Assembly: GCA_018971765.1 (NCBI GenBank)
Contig: JAGXAA010000053.1
Coordinates: 1 to 6,195, forward strand
Direction: 5' to 3'
DNA: 6,195 nt
From: Patescibacteria group bacterium
GTDB lineage: Bacteria > Patescibacteriota > Minisyncoccia > Phycocordibacterales > GWA1-40-21
The position numbers and the translations under genes are program-made. Numbering within the stretch: the first letter of the stretch is position 1; every line of letters begins with the position of its first letter. This document shows positions 1 to 5,216 of the stretch, piece after piece. Under the pieces are notes generated by a model. The model searched no databases, was not told the DNA's origin, and saw only the letters and a list, made by a program, of their open reading frames with translations.

Positions 1-25
1 TCCGCAACCAAATTTTCATAAAATT

Positions 26-301
26 ATGGATTACGACAACGAACCGTCGAAAGTAGTGTTTGAGGGCGAGGAGTTTCCGCGATTTACCCGATCTTTTCAA
101 ACGCCAACGCCAAAAATCATTCAGTGGGTTATTAAATATTCCGGCGGATTGATTAAAGACGGCAAGCAGGCGAGTTTCGTTTTGCTGGGGTTTGTCGTCG
201 CGGCGATTATTGTTTCAATGTTTTTATTTTTTGGCAGTGGTTCCTCATCGTATAATGAAAAAATAATCCCCCCTATGCCTGCCGCAGGGTGGAGACCTTA
301 A
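26..301 (+). CDS. Small single-pass membrane protein upstream of a type IV prepilin
   Basis: This is a 91-residue protein with a polar, acidic N-terminal half, an amphipathic stretch (IIQWVIKYSGG, about 31-41), one strongly hydrophobic helix at about 50-70, and a short Ser/Pro-rich tail. It has no N-terminal signal peptide, so it is probably anchored with the N-terminus inside. The prepilin starts 9 nt after its stop, so the two are probably co-transcribed and this protein may help pilin assembly or anchoring; that is inference from position. I recall small proteins of this layout next to pilin genes in Parcubacteria but know no named family. The reading frame stays open to the left edge of the window and there is no Shine-Dalgarno site before the ATG, so the start could lie further upstream. 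Confidence 0.7.
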   Translation: MDYDNEPSKVVFEGEEFPRFTRSFQTPTPKIIQWVIKYSGGLIKDGKQASFVLLGFVVAAIIVSMFLFFGSGSSSYNEKIIPPMPAAGWRP

Positions 302-310
302 TTTTCGACT

Positions 311-865
311 ATGACAACTAACCGAGCAATAAATAAAGAACGCGGATTTACACTTATTGAACTTTTAGTGGTTATTGCCATCATCGGTATTTTATCCAGT
401 GTTGTATTGGCGAGTCTAAATACCGCTCGGACAAAAGCGAGAGATGCAAAACGCATTTCGGAAGTCCGACAAATCCAAACTGCTCTAGCATTATATTATG
501 ATAAATACGGCCAATATCCAGGATCTGGAGAGTGCGGAGCCACAGTGCCTAATAGTAGCTGGTCAAATAGTGTAGAGTGTCTTTCAGGTGGACGCTGGCT
601 TAGGGACAGTGCCACCAATCTTTCTGCTTTCATCGCGTCGGATCCAATAGACCCGATCAATCAAAATAATTGGCCACGAGGCGCTTATTACTATTTTTCG
701 CGTGGATATGGTGGAGATAAGCAGTGGTATCTGCTTGTATATTCTTTAGAAAATTTTCCGAATCCACTCATAGAAAATTCGGACGGAGTTACGGCGCCCG
801 ACGGATCTTATTTTCATTACGGAAACGGTTCTGACGGCATTATTACCGTAGGAGTAGGAAAATAG
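311..865 (+). CDS. Type IV prepilin / pseudopilin
   Basis: This is a 184-residue prepilin, the subunit of a type IV pilus or pseudopilus. A short basic leader (residues 1-12, ending Arg11-Gly12) is followed by the class III signal sequence FTLIELLVVIAIIG. Prepilin peptidase (PilD type) would cut after Gly12, giving N-methyl-Phe13 with the conserved Glu at mature position 5 (Glu17). The hydrophobic helix spans about 13-36 and continues into the polar helix ARTKARDAKRISEVRQIQTAL, then the YYDKYGQYP motif typical of GspG/PilA-like pilins. Cys75 and Cys90 could form a disulfide. The globular domain is rich in Gly, Asn, Ser and Tyr. No Shine-Dalgarno site precedes the ATG. A TAATTT hexamer overlapping the previous stop lies 6 nt before the ATG and could be a -10 for a leaderless transcript, but this is weak. 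Whether it is the major or a minor pilin cannot be told here. Confidence 0.93.
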   Translation: MTTNRAINKERGFTLIELLVVIAIIGILSSVVLASLNTARTKARDAKRISEVRQIQTALALYYDKYGQYPGSGECGATVPNSSWSNSVECLSGGRWLRDSATNLSAFIASDPIDPINQNNWPRGAYYYFSRGYGGDKQWYLLVYSLENFPNPLIENSDGVTAPDGSYFHYGNGSDGIITVGVGK

Positions 866-938
866 ATCTTGTTGAATTTTTCAAGGAACTTACCGCCAAA
901 GAAAAACTTAAATCATTCTTTTTCAAGGGAGCGGATTT

Positions 939-999
939 TTAAACGGCAGAACTTGGGAGCTCAACTCCCAAGTTGCGCGGGTTGCAAACGGGCGTTTAA
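939..999. other. Structured intergenic segment: nested hairpins
   Basis: The 196-base gap after the prepilin contains a perfect 10-bp hairpin: AACTTGGGAG (950-959), loop CTCAA, CTCCCAAGTT (965-974). Around it an outer 7-bp pair can form between TTAAACG (939-945) and CGTTTAA (993-999). The inner hairpin is not followed by a T-run. The outer stem is followed by a T-rich stretch (TTTGATATTTTTT, 1000-1012), so the whole could end prepilin transcription, or form a folded leader if transcription starts further upstream. No known riboswitch class is recognised. Confidence 0.5.
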
Positions 1000-1028
1000 T
1001 TTGATATTTTTTAGATTAAATTGTTCTT

Positions 1029-1034
1029 TATACT
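1029..1034 (+). promoter_or_regulatory. Candidate -10 element for the orphan gene at 1062
   Basis: TATACT matches the -10 consensus at five of six positions and would place the transcript start near 1041, leaving a 5' leader of about 20 nt that contains the ribosome binding site. A TTGATA hexamer at 1001-1006 looks like a -35 but is 22 nt away, too far for a standard promoter. The surrounding DNA is very AT-rich, so chance matches are likely. Confidence 0.33.
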
Positions 1035-1048
1035 TACAAATATTTTTT

Positions 1049-1054
1049 AGGAGG
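1049..1054 (+). promoter_or_regulatory. Strong Shine-Dalgarno site that sets the start at 1062
   Basis: AGGAGG is a full anti-Shine-Dalgarno match. It lies 7 nt before the ATG at 1062 and only 1 nt before the in-frame TTG at 1056, so it selects the ATG. Confidence 0.85.
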
Positions 1055-1061
1055 ATTGAAG

Positions 1062-1475
1062 ATGTTCAATGAACGAGTCGCTCCATCCGACCCAGTATTT
1101 GTTATTTGTTGTCTACAGGGCAAAGGCAATAAAATTCCATCGGATAAAGACTTCTTGTATGAAAAATTTTTTGAATTATCAAAAATGTTTCCGGAACTTT
1201 TTTCAGATTATATTTTTAGCGGGAAAGACATTTATTCGCATTGCCGCGATATGGTAGATGTCGTTGCTGAAAGAATTATCAGAAATGAAATGGTTGTTGA
1301 AACGCAAGGAGGAGATTGCCGCATTTTGCCAAGCTTTGTCTCCAGAGGAAAACAGGTGCTGAAATCATTCAGCACGGCGGAAATAATTCAGATAAGCAAA
1401 GCCGCAAAAATCTTTTCAGCAATGATAAAAAAATTTTACAAAAATAACAAGCGCGAAGAGGAATGCCAATGCTAA
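1062..1475 (+). CDS. Unrecognised small protein, mostly helical (137 aa)
   Basis: I do not recognise this protein. It has 137 residues and no signal peptide or membrane helix. Segments look helical at about 28-44, 56-76 and 103-126. The middle resembles in layout, not in clear sequence, winged-helix proteins of the Panacea/SocA or phage-associated type: a helix, then F-x4-DIYSHCRDMVDVVAERIIRNEMVV (about 52-79), then a short strand pair and SRGKQVLKSF (94-103). That would fit a DNA-binding or antitoxin-like fold, but this is a weak inference. Cys residues fall at 16, 17, 61, 86, 135 and 137, and the tail is charged (KKFYKNNKREEECQC). It stands alone between a structured gap and an intrinsic terminator, so it is probably its own transcription unit. 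Its strong Shine-Dalgarno site contrasts with the neighbouring core genes. Confidence 0.8.
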   Translation: MFNERVAPSDPVFVICCLQGKGNKIPSDKDFLYEKFFELSKMFPELFSDYIFSGKDIYSHCRDMVDVVAERIIRNEMVVETQGGDCRILPSFVSRGKQVLKSFSTAEIIQISKAAKIFSAMIKKFYKNNKREEECQC

Positions 1476-1487
1476 ACTACATGTCAT

Positions 1488-1530
1488 AAAAAGCAGAATG
1501 GTTACGAACGCCATCTGCTTTTTTGTTTTT
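1488..1530 (+). terminator. Intrinsic terminator after the 1062-1475 gene
   Basis: An A-rich left arm ending GCAGAATGG (1488-1501) pairs with CCATCTGCTTTTTT (1511-1524) with one bulged A and a 9-nt loop, followed by a T-run (TTTTTTGTTTTT). It begins 12 nt after the stop codon. The stem and T-run form a classical Rho-independent terminator. Confidence 0.85.
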
Positions 1531-1531
1531 G

Positions 1532-1540
1532 TGCTAAAAT
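1532..1540 (+). promoter_or_regulatory. Extended -10 promoter for polA, probably leaderless
   Basis: TGCTAAAAT fits the extended -10 pattern TGnTAnnnT. The hexamer TAAAAT (1535-1540) ends 6 nt before the GTG start of polA at 1547, so a transcript starting at the usual distance would begin at or next to the start codon. No recognisable -35 is present, since that region is occupied by the preceding terminator; an extended -10 can work without one. There is also no usable Shine-Dalgarno site. Confidence 0.55.
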
Positions 1541-1546
1541 TCAGGT

Positions 1547-3976
1547 GTGGAAAAAACCGCGAAAGAATTGAAGAAAAAGCTGATCCTCTTGGACGCGCAC
1601 GCCATCATTCATCGCGCTTATCACGCTTTGCCGGCGGATTTTGTTTCGAGCCGCGGCGAGCCGACCGGCGCGCTATACGGGCTCTCGGCGATGCTTTTGA
1701 AAATTATCAAGGACTTGAAACCGGACTATCTTATCGCTTGCTACGATTTGCCGAAGCCGACTCACAGGCACGAAGCTTACAAAGAATACAAGGCGGGGAG
1801 AGTCAAAGCCGAGCCGGAGCTTATCTCGCAACTGAAAAGATCCAGAGATATTTTTGAAGCTTTTTCCATTCCGATTTACGACAAAGAAGGATTCGAGGCG
1901 GACGATATCATCGGCACTGTAGTGGAAAAACTCAAAGACGATAAAGATACCGACATTATCATCGCCTCCGGCGATATGGACACGCTTCAGCTCGTAAAAG
2001 ATAAAAAAGTTCAAGTTTACACTCTGAAAAAGGGGATAAATGACACGATTATTTATGATGAGAAAGCGGTGCGGGAGAGGTTTGGATTTGAGCCGAAACT
2101 TTTAGTCGATTACAAAGGACTGCGCGGCGATCCGTCTGACAATATCATCGGCATTAAAGGCATTGGAGAAAAGACCGCCACTCTTCTTATCCGGAAATTC
2201 GGGACGATTGAAAATATTTACAAGACGCTAAAGGATAACAAAGAAGCTTTCAAAAAAACCGGTTTCAAAGACAGAATCGTCGGACTTTTGGAAGAAGGCG
2301 AAGAAGAAGCCGACTTTTCAAAAATCTTGGGGACGATAAGGCGCGACGCGCCGATAGATTTCATCTTGCCGTCGAAAAAATGGAGCGAGTCGGCGGATTC
2401 CGAAAAAATCGAGCGGCTTTGGAACGAGCTTGACTTCAGAACGCTTGGAGCAAGGTTGAAAGACGCGCTTTCAGGATTTTCCGGAGACGGGATAGCCGCG
2501 CGGGGCGGTAAAAATGAAGATAAAGGCGAGTCAGGGACCGTGATGTCCGAAATTCCCGAAGATGAAATGAAAGAAGTTTCCATAGGACTTTGGCTTCTTA
2601 ATTCCAACATTACCAGTCCGACGCTGGACGATATTTTAAATTACGCCAATAAAAAAACTTTTGCCGAAGCGAAGGCAGTCGTATTGGGCGAAATAGAAAA
2701 ACAGGGGCTTAAAAAAATTCTTGAAAAAATAGAAAAACCGCTTATTCCGATTATTGGGCAAATGGAGAAAAGAGGAGTGAAAATCGATGTTCCTAGGATG
2801 AAAAAACTTTCGGCGGAATATCACAAGGAATTAGATGCCATTAAAAAAAAGATAGCGGATTACGCGGGAGAGAAATTCAATGTGAATTCGCCGAAACAGC
2901 TGGGGGAAACGCTTTTCGTGAAAATGGGACTCAAGACGAAAAATCACAAGAAGACGGGGGGCGGGGCGCTTTCCACCAAAGAGTCCGAGCTGGAAAAGAT
3001 GCGCGATCTTCATCCGATAATTCCGCTTATTCTTGAATACCGCGAATTGCAAAAATTATTGACGACTTACATTGACAATATTCCCGAAATGTTCGGCGAA
3101 GACGGCAGACTTCACGCCAGTTTTTTGCAGGCGGGAACGACGACCGGCAGGATGTCGTCGCAAAATCCAAATTTGCAAAACATACCGAACAAATCGGAAT
3201 TGGGAAGAAACATAAGAAAATCTTTCGTCGCCGATAAGGGCTTCAAGCTTGTCGCTTTTGATTATTCGCAGATGGAACTTCGCATCGCCGCTTTTCTTTC
3301 GGGCGATGAGAAACTGGTGGAAATTTTCCGAAAAGGAGAAGATGTCCACACCGCCGTCGCCTCGGAGGTCTTTGGAGTCTCTTCTGATAAGGTGGACAAA
3401 GAAATGCGAAGACAAGCGAAGGTGATAAATTTCGGCATAATTTACGGAATGGGGATAAACTCGCTGAAGCAAAATCTTGGCGCTGACCGAGAAAGCGCCC
3501 AGAAATTTTACAATGAATATTTCAAAAAATTCTCAGGTCTTGCCGAGTATCTGGAAAAAGTGAAAAATGAAACTTACAAAAAAGGCTACACCGAAACTTT
3601 TTTCGGCAGAAGGAGGTATTTTGAAGGGCTCAATTCGCCGCTTCCGTACATTCGCGCGGGGGCGGAAAGAATGGCGATCAACGCTCCGCTTCAAGGCACG
3701 GGGGCGGACATCGTGAAGCTCGCGATGATTAAAGTTGATGAATATTTGAGAAATGAGAATCTTGCTGAAGATGTCCGCCTTCTTCTTCAAGTTCACGACG
3801 AATTGCTTTTTGAAATCAAAGACAGTCTGGTGAAAAAAGTCCCTCCGAAAATTAAAAAAATAATGGAGAGCGTAATTTCTTTGGAAGAGACGAGAGGGGT
3901 TGTCTGCGCGGTTGATGTGTCTCTAGGCGATAATTGGGGGGAATTGCGGAAGGTTGCGGGAGAGATGAAAAGATAA
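1547..3976 (+). CDS. polA: DNA polymerase I, family A, with 5' nuclease and reduced 3'-5' exonuclease domain
   Basis: DNA polymerase I (809 aa; E. coli 928, Taq 832) fills gaps and removes RNA primers in replication and repair. Residues about 11-300 are the 5' nuclease: D16, D67, the EADD motif (E117, D119, D120), D143/D145 and D195/D198 match the family's metal ligands, and a helix-hairpin-helix follows (IGIKGIGEKTA, 201-211). The polymerase domain runs from about 397 to 809: TTTGRMSSQNPNLQNIP (531-547), motif A LVAFDYSQMELRI with D572 and E577, motif B R621-K625-F629-Y633, and motif C QVHDE with D751 and E752. Phe629 is at the position (E. coli F762, Taq F667) that disfavours dideoxynucleotides. 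Between the domains only about 95 residues remain: a charged low-complexity linker (about 310-340) and a remnant, IGLWLLN...TLDDIL (346-364), in which the catalytic Asp is absent. Proofreading is therefore expected to be lacking. The GTG start is chosen because it leaves a short basic lead before LILLDAHAIIHRAY; a TTG at 1568 is an alternative. Confidence 0.97.
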   Translation: MEKTAKELKKKLILLDAHAIIHRAYHALPADFVSSRGEPTGALYGLSAMLLKIIKDLKPDYLIACYDLPKPTHRHEAYKEYKAGRVKAEPELISQLKRSRDIFEAFSIPIYDKEGFEADDIIGTVVEKLKDDKDTDIIIASGDMDTLQLVKDKKVQVYTLKKGINDTIIYDEKAVRERFGFEPKLLVDYKGLRGDPSDNIIGIKGIGEKTATLLIRKFGTIENIYKTLKDNKEAFKKTGFKDRIVGLLEEGEEEADFSKILGTIRRDAPIDFILPSKKWSESADSEKIERLWNELDFRTLGARLKDALSGFSGDGIAARGGKNEDKGESGTVMSEIPEDEMKEVSIGLWLLNSNITSPTLDDILNYANKKTFAEAKAVVLGEIEKQGLKKILEKIEKPLIPIIGQMEKRGVKIDVPRMKKLSAEYHKELDAIKKKIADYAGEKFNVNSPKQLGETLFVKMGLKTKNHKKTGGGALSTKESELEKMRDLHPIIPLILEYRELQKLLTTYIDNIPEMFGEDGRLHASFLQAGTTTGRMSSQNPNLQNIPNKSELGRNIRKSFVADKGFKLVAFDYSQMELRIAAFLSGDEKLVEIFRKGEDVHTAVASEVFGVSSDKVDKEMRRQAKVINFGIIYGMGINSLKQNLGADRESAQKFYNEYFKKFSGLAEYLEKVKNETYKKGYTETFFGRRRYFEGLNSPLPYIRAGAERMAINAPLQGTGADIVKLAMIKVDEYLRNENLAEDVRLLLQVHDELLFEIKDSLVKKVPPKIKKIMESVISLEETRGVVCAVDVSLGDNWGELRKVAGEMKR

Positions 3977-4013
3977 AAAAAGCGGCATTTACCCCGCAAA
4001 TACCGCTTTTATT
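3977..4013 (+). terminator. Intrinsic terminator after polA
   Basis: AAAAGCGGCATTT (3978-3990) pairs with AAATACCGCTTTT (3998-4010): 12 base pairs with one C-A mismatch and a 7-nt loop. The 3' arm ends in TTTTATT. It begins right after the polA stop and separates polA from the tRNA gene. The A-rich left flank means it could act weakly on the other strand too. Confidence 0.8.
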
Positions 4014-4039
4014 GGCGAATCTGAATTCGTTGTGATAAG
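4012..4039 (+). promoter_or_regulatory. Candidate promoter for tRNA-Pro
   Basis: TTGGCG (4012-4017) and GATAAG (4034-4039), 16 nt apart, each match four of six consensus bases. They would start transcription near 4046, about 9 nt before the tRNA. The polA terminator lies just upstream, so the tRNA needs a promoter somewhere in this short gap; this is the best candidate but not a strong one. Confidence 0.35.
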
Positions 4040-4054
4040 CTTGGAAAGTTGCCG

Positions 4055-4130
4055 CGGGGTGTGGTGTAACGGCTAACATTCTTGTTTTGGGAACAAGCGA
4101 CTCCGGGTTCGAATCCCGGCACCCCGACCA
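4055..4130 (+). tRNA. tRNA-Pro (anticodon UGG), CCA encoded
   Basis: A complete cloverleaf folds: acceptor CGGGGTG/CACCCCG (7 bp), D arm GTGT/ACAT with loop AACGGCTA, anticodon arm CTTGT/ACAAG with loop TTTGGGA (anticodon TGG), 5-nt variable loop, T arm CCGGG/CCCGG with TTCGAAT. The discriminator is A73 and CCA is encoded in the DNA. The C1-G72 pair, A73 and G37 are features of bacterial proline tRNAs. UGG can read all four proline codons by wobble, so it may be the main or only tRNA-Pro in a small genome. The gene lies alone between the polA terminator and the accessory-looking stretch. Confidence 0.95.
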
Positions 4131-4158
4131 ATTCATTTTTTAGATAATGGATCTAATT

Positions 4159-4210
4159 CTGTGAATTATGAAACTCGCCGAGTAAAAGAGTAAAAGTTTC
4201 GTAATCCAAG
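4159..4210. repeat. Short, decayed inverted-repeat element related to the one at 5034-5178
   Basis: CTGTGAATTATGAAACTC (4159-4176) matches the end of the larger element (CTTTGAATTACGAAACTC, from its right arm read on the - strand) at 16 of 18 positions and continues CGCCGAG. The other arm, GTTTCGTAATCCAAG (4196-4210), is a degraded copy of that element's right end. The two arms pair over about 12 bp with two mismatches around a short A-rich centre. The interior of the larger element is absent. It lies 28 bp downstream of the tRNA-Pro CCA. No clean flanking direct repeat is visible. Confidence 0.6.
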
Positions 4211-4308
4211 GTTTAATTGCGTCTGGAGGTTGATTTTTTGTCGTTTTTGTTTTAAGATTGCGTCAGACATAAGCACTTTAAACAGTTAAATTATCACAAA
4301 CCAAATAT

Positions 4309-4314
4309 AAGGAG
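4309..4314 (+). promoter_or_regulatory. Shine-Dalgarno site that sets the TTG start at 4324
   Basis: AAGGAG lies 9 nt before the TTG at 4324. A good ribosome binding site at proper spacing and no in-frame ATG nearby support the unusual TTG start. Confidence 0.75.
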
Positions 4315-4323
4315 AATAGGAAA

Positions 4324-4683
4324 TTGAATAATAAAAATCGATCCGTCATTACCATTACTGACAATGATAAGAATCTTTCCGAGATAAAGATTTTGTTGCG
4401 CAAGCTTATCGGCGACGAAATCACCTTTAATCAGTTTACGGGCATTATGGATAAAGACAATTTCTTGCGGTTTTACAACAGAAACAGCGTATTGCGCAAG
4501 AGAAAAAGGTTTTTCAAGGATTATAACAGGGGGAAGAGAAGAAGTAAGGAAATACGCATGCCCGTAGATAAATTCGTGAAATTTTTAGACATCCTTGCTC
4601 GTGGTGATTTCGGACTTGATCTTGGAAGGTTCAAGAAAGCAATCATTTACTGCGCAAATGTTAGTCATTTTGTGGGAAAATAA
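4324..4683 (+). CDS. Unrecognised small basic protein (119 aa, TTG start)
   Basis: I do not recognise this protein. It has 119 residues, no signal peptide and no membrane helix. The N-terminal part (SVITITDNDKNLSEIKILLRK) looks like a strand followed by a helix. A strongly basic patch follows at about 57-77 (RKRKRFF, NRGKRRSKE), then a helical C-terminal part (about 81-110). The basic patch would suit nucleic-acid binding, but that is inference from composition only. It is preceded by a good ribosome binding site and followed after 58 nt by another orphan gene, with a shared terminator further on, so the two probably form one transcription unit. The pair lies between two related inverted-repeat elements and next to a tRNA gene, which fits an acquired cassette. 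Confidence 0.72.
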   Translation: MNNKNRSVITITDNDKNLSEIKILLRKLIGDEITFNQFTGIMDKDNFLRFYNRNSVLRKRKRFFKDYNRGKRRSKEIRMPVDKFVKFLDILARGDFGLDLGRFKKAIIYCANVSHFVGK

Positions 4684-4724
4684 AACAGGTTCAATCATTT
4701 ATTTTTGTGACTTTTTGAAATTTG

Positions 4725-4731
4725 AAAGGAG
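4725..4731 (+). promoter_or_regulatory. Shine-Dalgarno site for the gene at 4742
   Basis: AAAGGAG ends 10 nt before the ATG at 4742, 4 nt before an in-frame GTG at 4736, and 1 nt before an in-frame ATG at 4733. The ATG at 4742 is preferred; the GTG would add two residues. The sequence AAGGAGAAT is shared with the site before the gene at 4324. Confidence 0.65.
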
Positions 4732-4741
4732 AATGGTGGGG

Positions 4742-4939
4742 ATGAAGAAGAAAGAAGAAAGCGGGGATAGGAGTTTTAAGCGATATTCTTCGGAAAACTT
4801 TGGTCTTGGAGAAGTGCCGCCAATAAGCGATTCTGATGTCCGCAATATTTTGAATCATTTTAATGGAGGTTTTAAGTTTAATTATGTTCGTGATGATGAT
4901 TGTACGAACATAGAAAGAATGCAGAGCAACTTTCTCTAA
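4742..4939 (+). CDS. Unrecognised very small protein (65 aa)
   Basis: I do not recognise this protein. It has 65 residues, with a Lys/Glu/Ser-rich hydrophilic start (MKKKEESGDRSFKRYSS), a short possible helix (ISDSDVRNILNHFNGG, 28-43), and a polar end containing one Cys. It has no signal peptide or membrane segment. The reading frame runs further upstream to 4595, but that part overlaps the preceding gene and lacks a binding site. The ribosome binding site, the position 58 nt after another orphan gene, and a strong terminator 27 nt after its stop all support a real gene. Without homologues the possibility of a non-coding frame remains. Confidence 0.6.
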   Translation: MKKKEESGDRSFKRYSSENFGLGEVPPISDSDVRNILNHFNGGFKFNYVRDDDCTNIERMQSNFL

Positions 4940-4966
4940 GTCTTGAGTTTCCAAAATGTTTTTTCA

Positions 4967-5004
4967 AGAGGCGTCATTCGGTTGTGATGACGCCTCTATT
5001 TTTT
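4967..5004 (+). terminator. Strong intrinsic terminator after the two orphan genes
   Basis: AGAGGCGTCAT (4967-4977) pairs perfectly with ATGACGCCTCT (4987-4997), an 11-bp GC-rich stem with a 9-nt loop, followed by ATTTTTTAG. This is the strongest terminator in the window and closes the 4324-4939 unit. Confidence 0.9.
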
Positions 5005-5027
5005 AGACAGAATTGTTGATGTTTATA

Positions 5028-5033
5028 TTTTCT
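5028..5033. repeat. Left copy of a possible 6-bp target-site duplication
   Basis: TTTTCT sits directly outside the left end of the inverted-repeat element and is repeated in the same orientation directly outside its right end (5179-5184). The inverted repeat stops exactly at both junctions, as expected for an insertion duplication. The sequence is AT-rich and short, so chance is possible. Confidence 0.6.
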
Positions 5034-5178
5034 CTTTGAACTACGAAACTCTCCGCTCGGGTGGTGTCGTTTCAAGGGTACGGATTTTTCTAAGCTTGAA
5101 AAATCCTGAAGTTCTCGCGCCGTCGCGCTCGAAACCCCCTTGAAACGACACCCGCTCGCCGAGTTTCGTAATTCAAAG
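5034..5178. mobile_element. MITE-like element, 145 bp, with long terminal inverted repeats
   Basis: The left arm (5034-5078, starting CTTTGAACTACGAAACTC) and the right arm (5137-5178, ending GAGTTTCGTAATTCAAAG) are inverted copies. They hold perfect blocks of 7, 10 and 14 bp (the last TGTCGTTTCAAGGG/CCCTTGAAACGACA), with five mismatches and one 3-nt gap overall. Inside are a perfect 9-bp hairpin, GGATTTTTC/GAAAAATCC (5082-5090 and 5098-5106), and a small GC-rich hairpin, GCGC-CGTC-GCGC (5117-5128). It has no open reading frame. The ends are flanked by TTTTCT direct repeats. This fits a miniature inverted-repeat transposable element moved by a transposase encoded elsewhere; a REP-like or structured-RNA element is the alternative. 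It also separates the orphan-gene unit from the next gene. Confidence 0.7.
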
Positions 5179-5184
5179 TTTTCT
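5179..5184. repeat. Right copy of a possible 6-bp target-site duplication
   Basis: TTTTCT directly follows the right end of the inverted-repeat element and matches 5028-5033. Its last T is also the first base of a candidate extended -10 promoter for the next gene. Confidence 0.6.
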
Positions 5185-5192
5185 GATATTAT
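5184..5192 (+). promoter_or_regulatory. Candidate extended -10 promoter for the membrane protein gene
   Basis: TGATATTAT fits TGnTAnnnT and would start transcription near 5199, 18 nt before the ATG at 5217. The -35 region would fall inside the right arm of the MITE-like element and shows no good match. The strong terminator upstream means a promoter is needed in this gap. Confidence 0.45.
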
Positions 5193-5216
5193 CAAACTGA
5201 AATCAATTATCAAATT

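Noticed and set aside
1056..1061. TTG start at 1056 for the orphan gene
   Set aside because: It lies 1 nt from the AGGAGG site, too close for initiation; the ATG at 1062 has 7-nt spacing.
869..1072. A 67-codon open frame on the + strand after the prepilin
   Set aside because: It starts at TTG with no ribosome binding site, runs straight through the nested hairpin, overlaps the start of the well-supported gene at 1062, and has no protein-like pattern.
4105..4130. The tRNA-Pro 3' end as an integration (att) site
   Set aside because: No second copy of the tRNA 3' end and no integrase gene are present in the window, so the idea cannot be supported here.
3852..4136. A 94-codon open frame on the - strand across tRNA-Pro
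   Set aside because: Its first residues are simply the reverse complement of the tRNA gene, a common artefact, and the rest is antisense to the polA end.
4216..4264. Direct repeat ATTGCGTC at 4216-4223 and 4257-4264
   Set aside because: It is an 8-bp match 41 bp apart in AT-rich DNA; it could be an operator pair for the 4324 gene, but it has no symmetry or promoter placement to support that.
4595..4741. Upstream extension of the gene at 4742
   Set aside because: The extension overlaps the preceding gene by about 90 bases and has no ribosome binding site, while a good site lies just before 4742.
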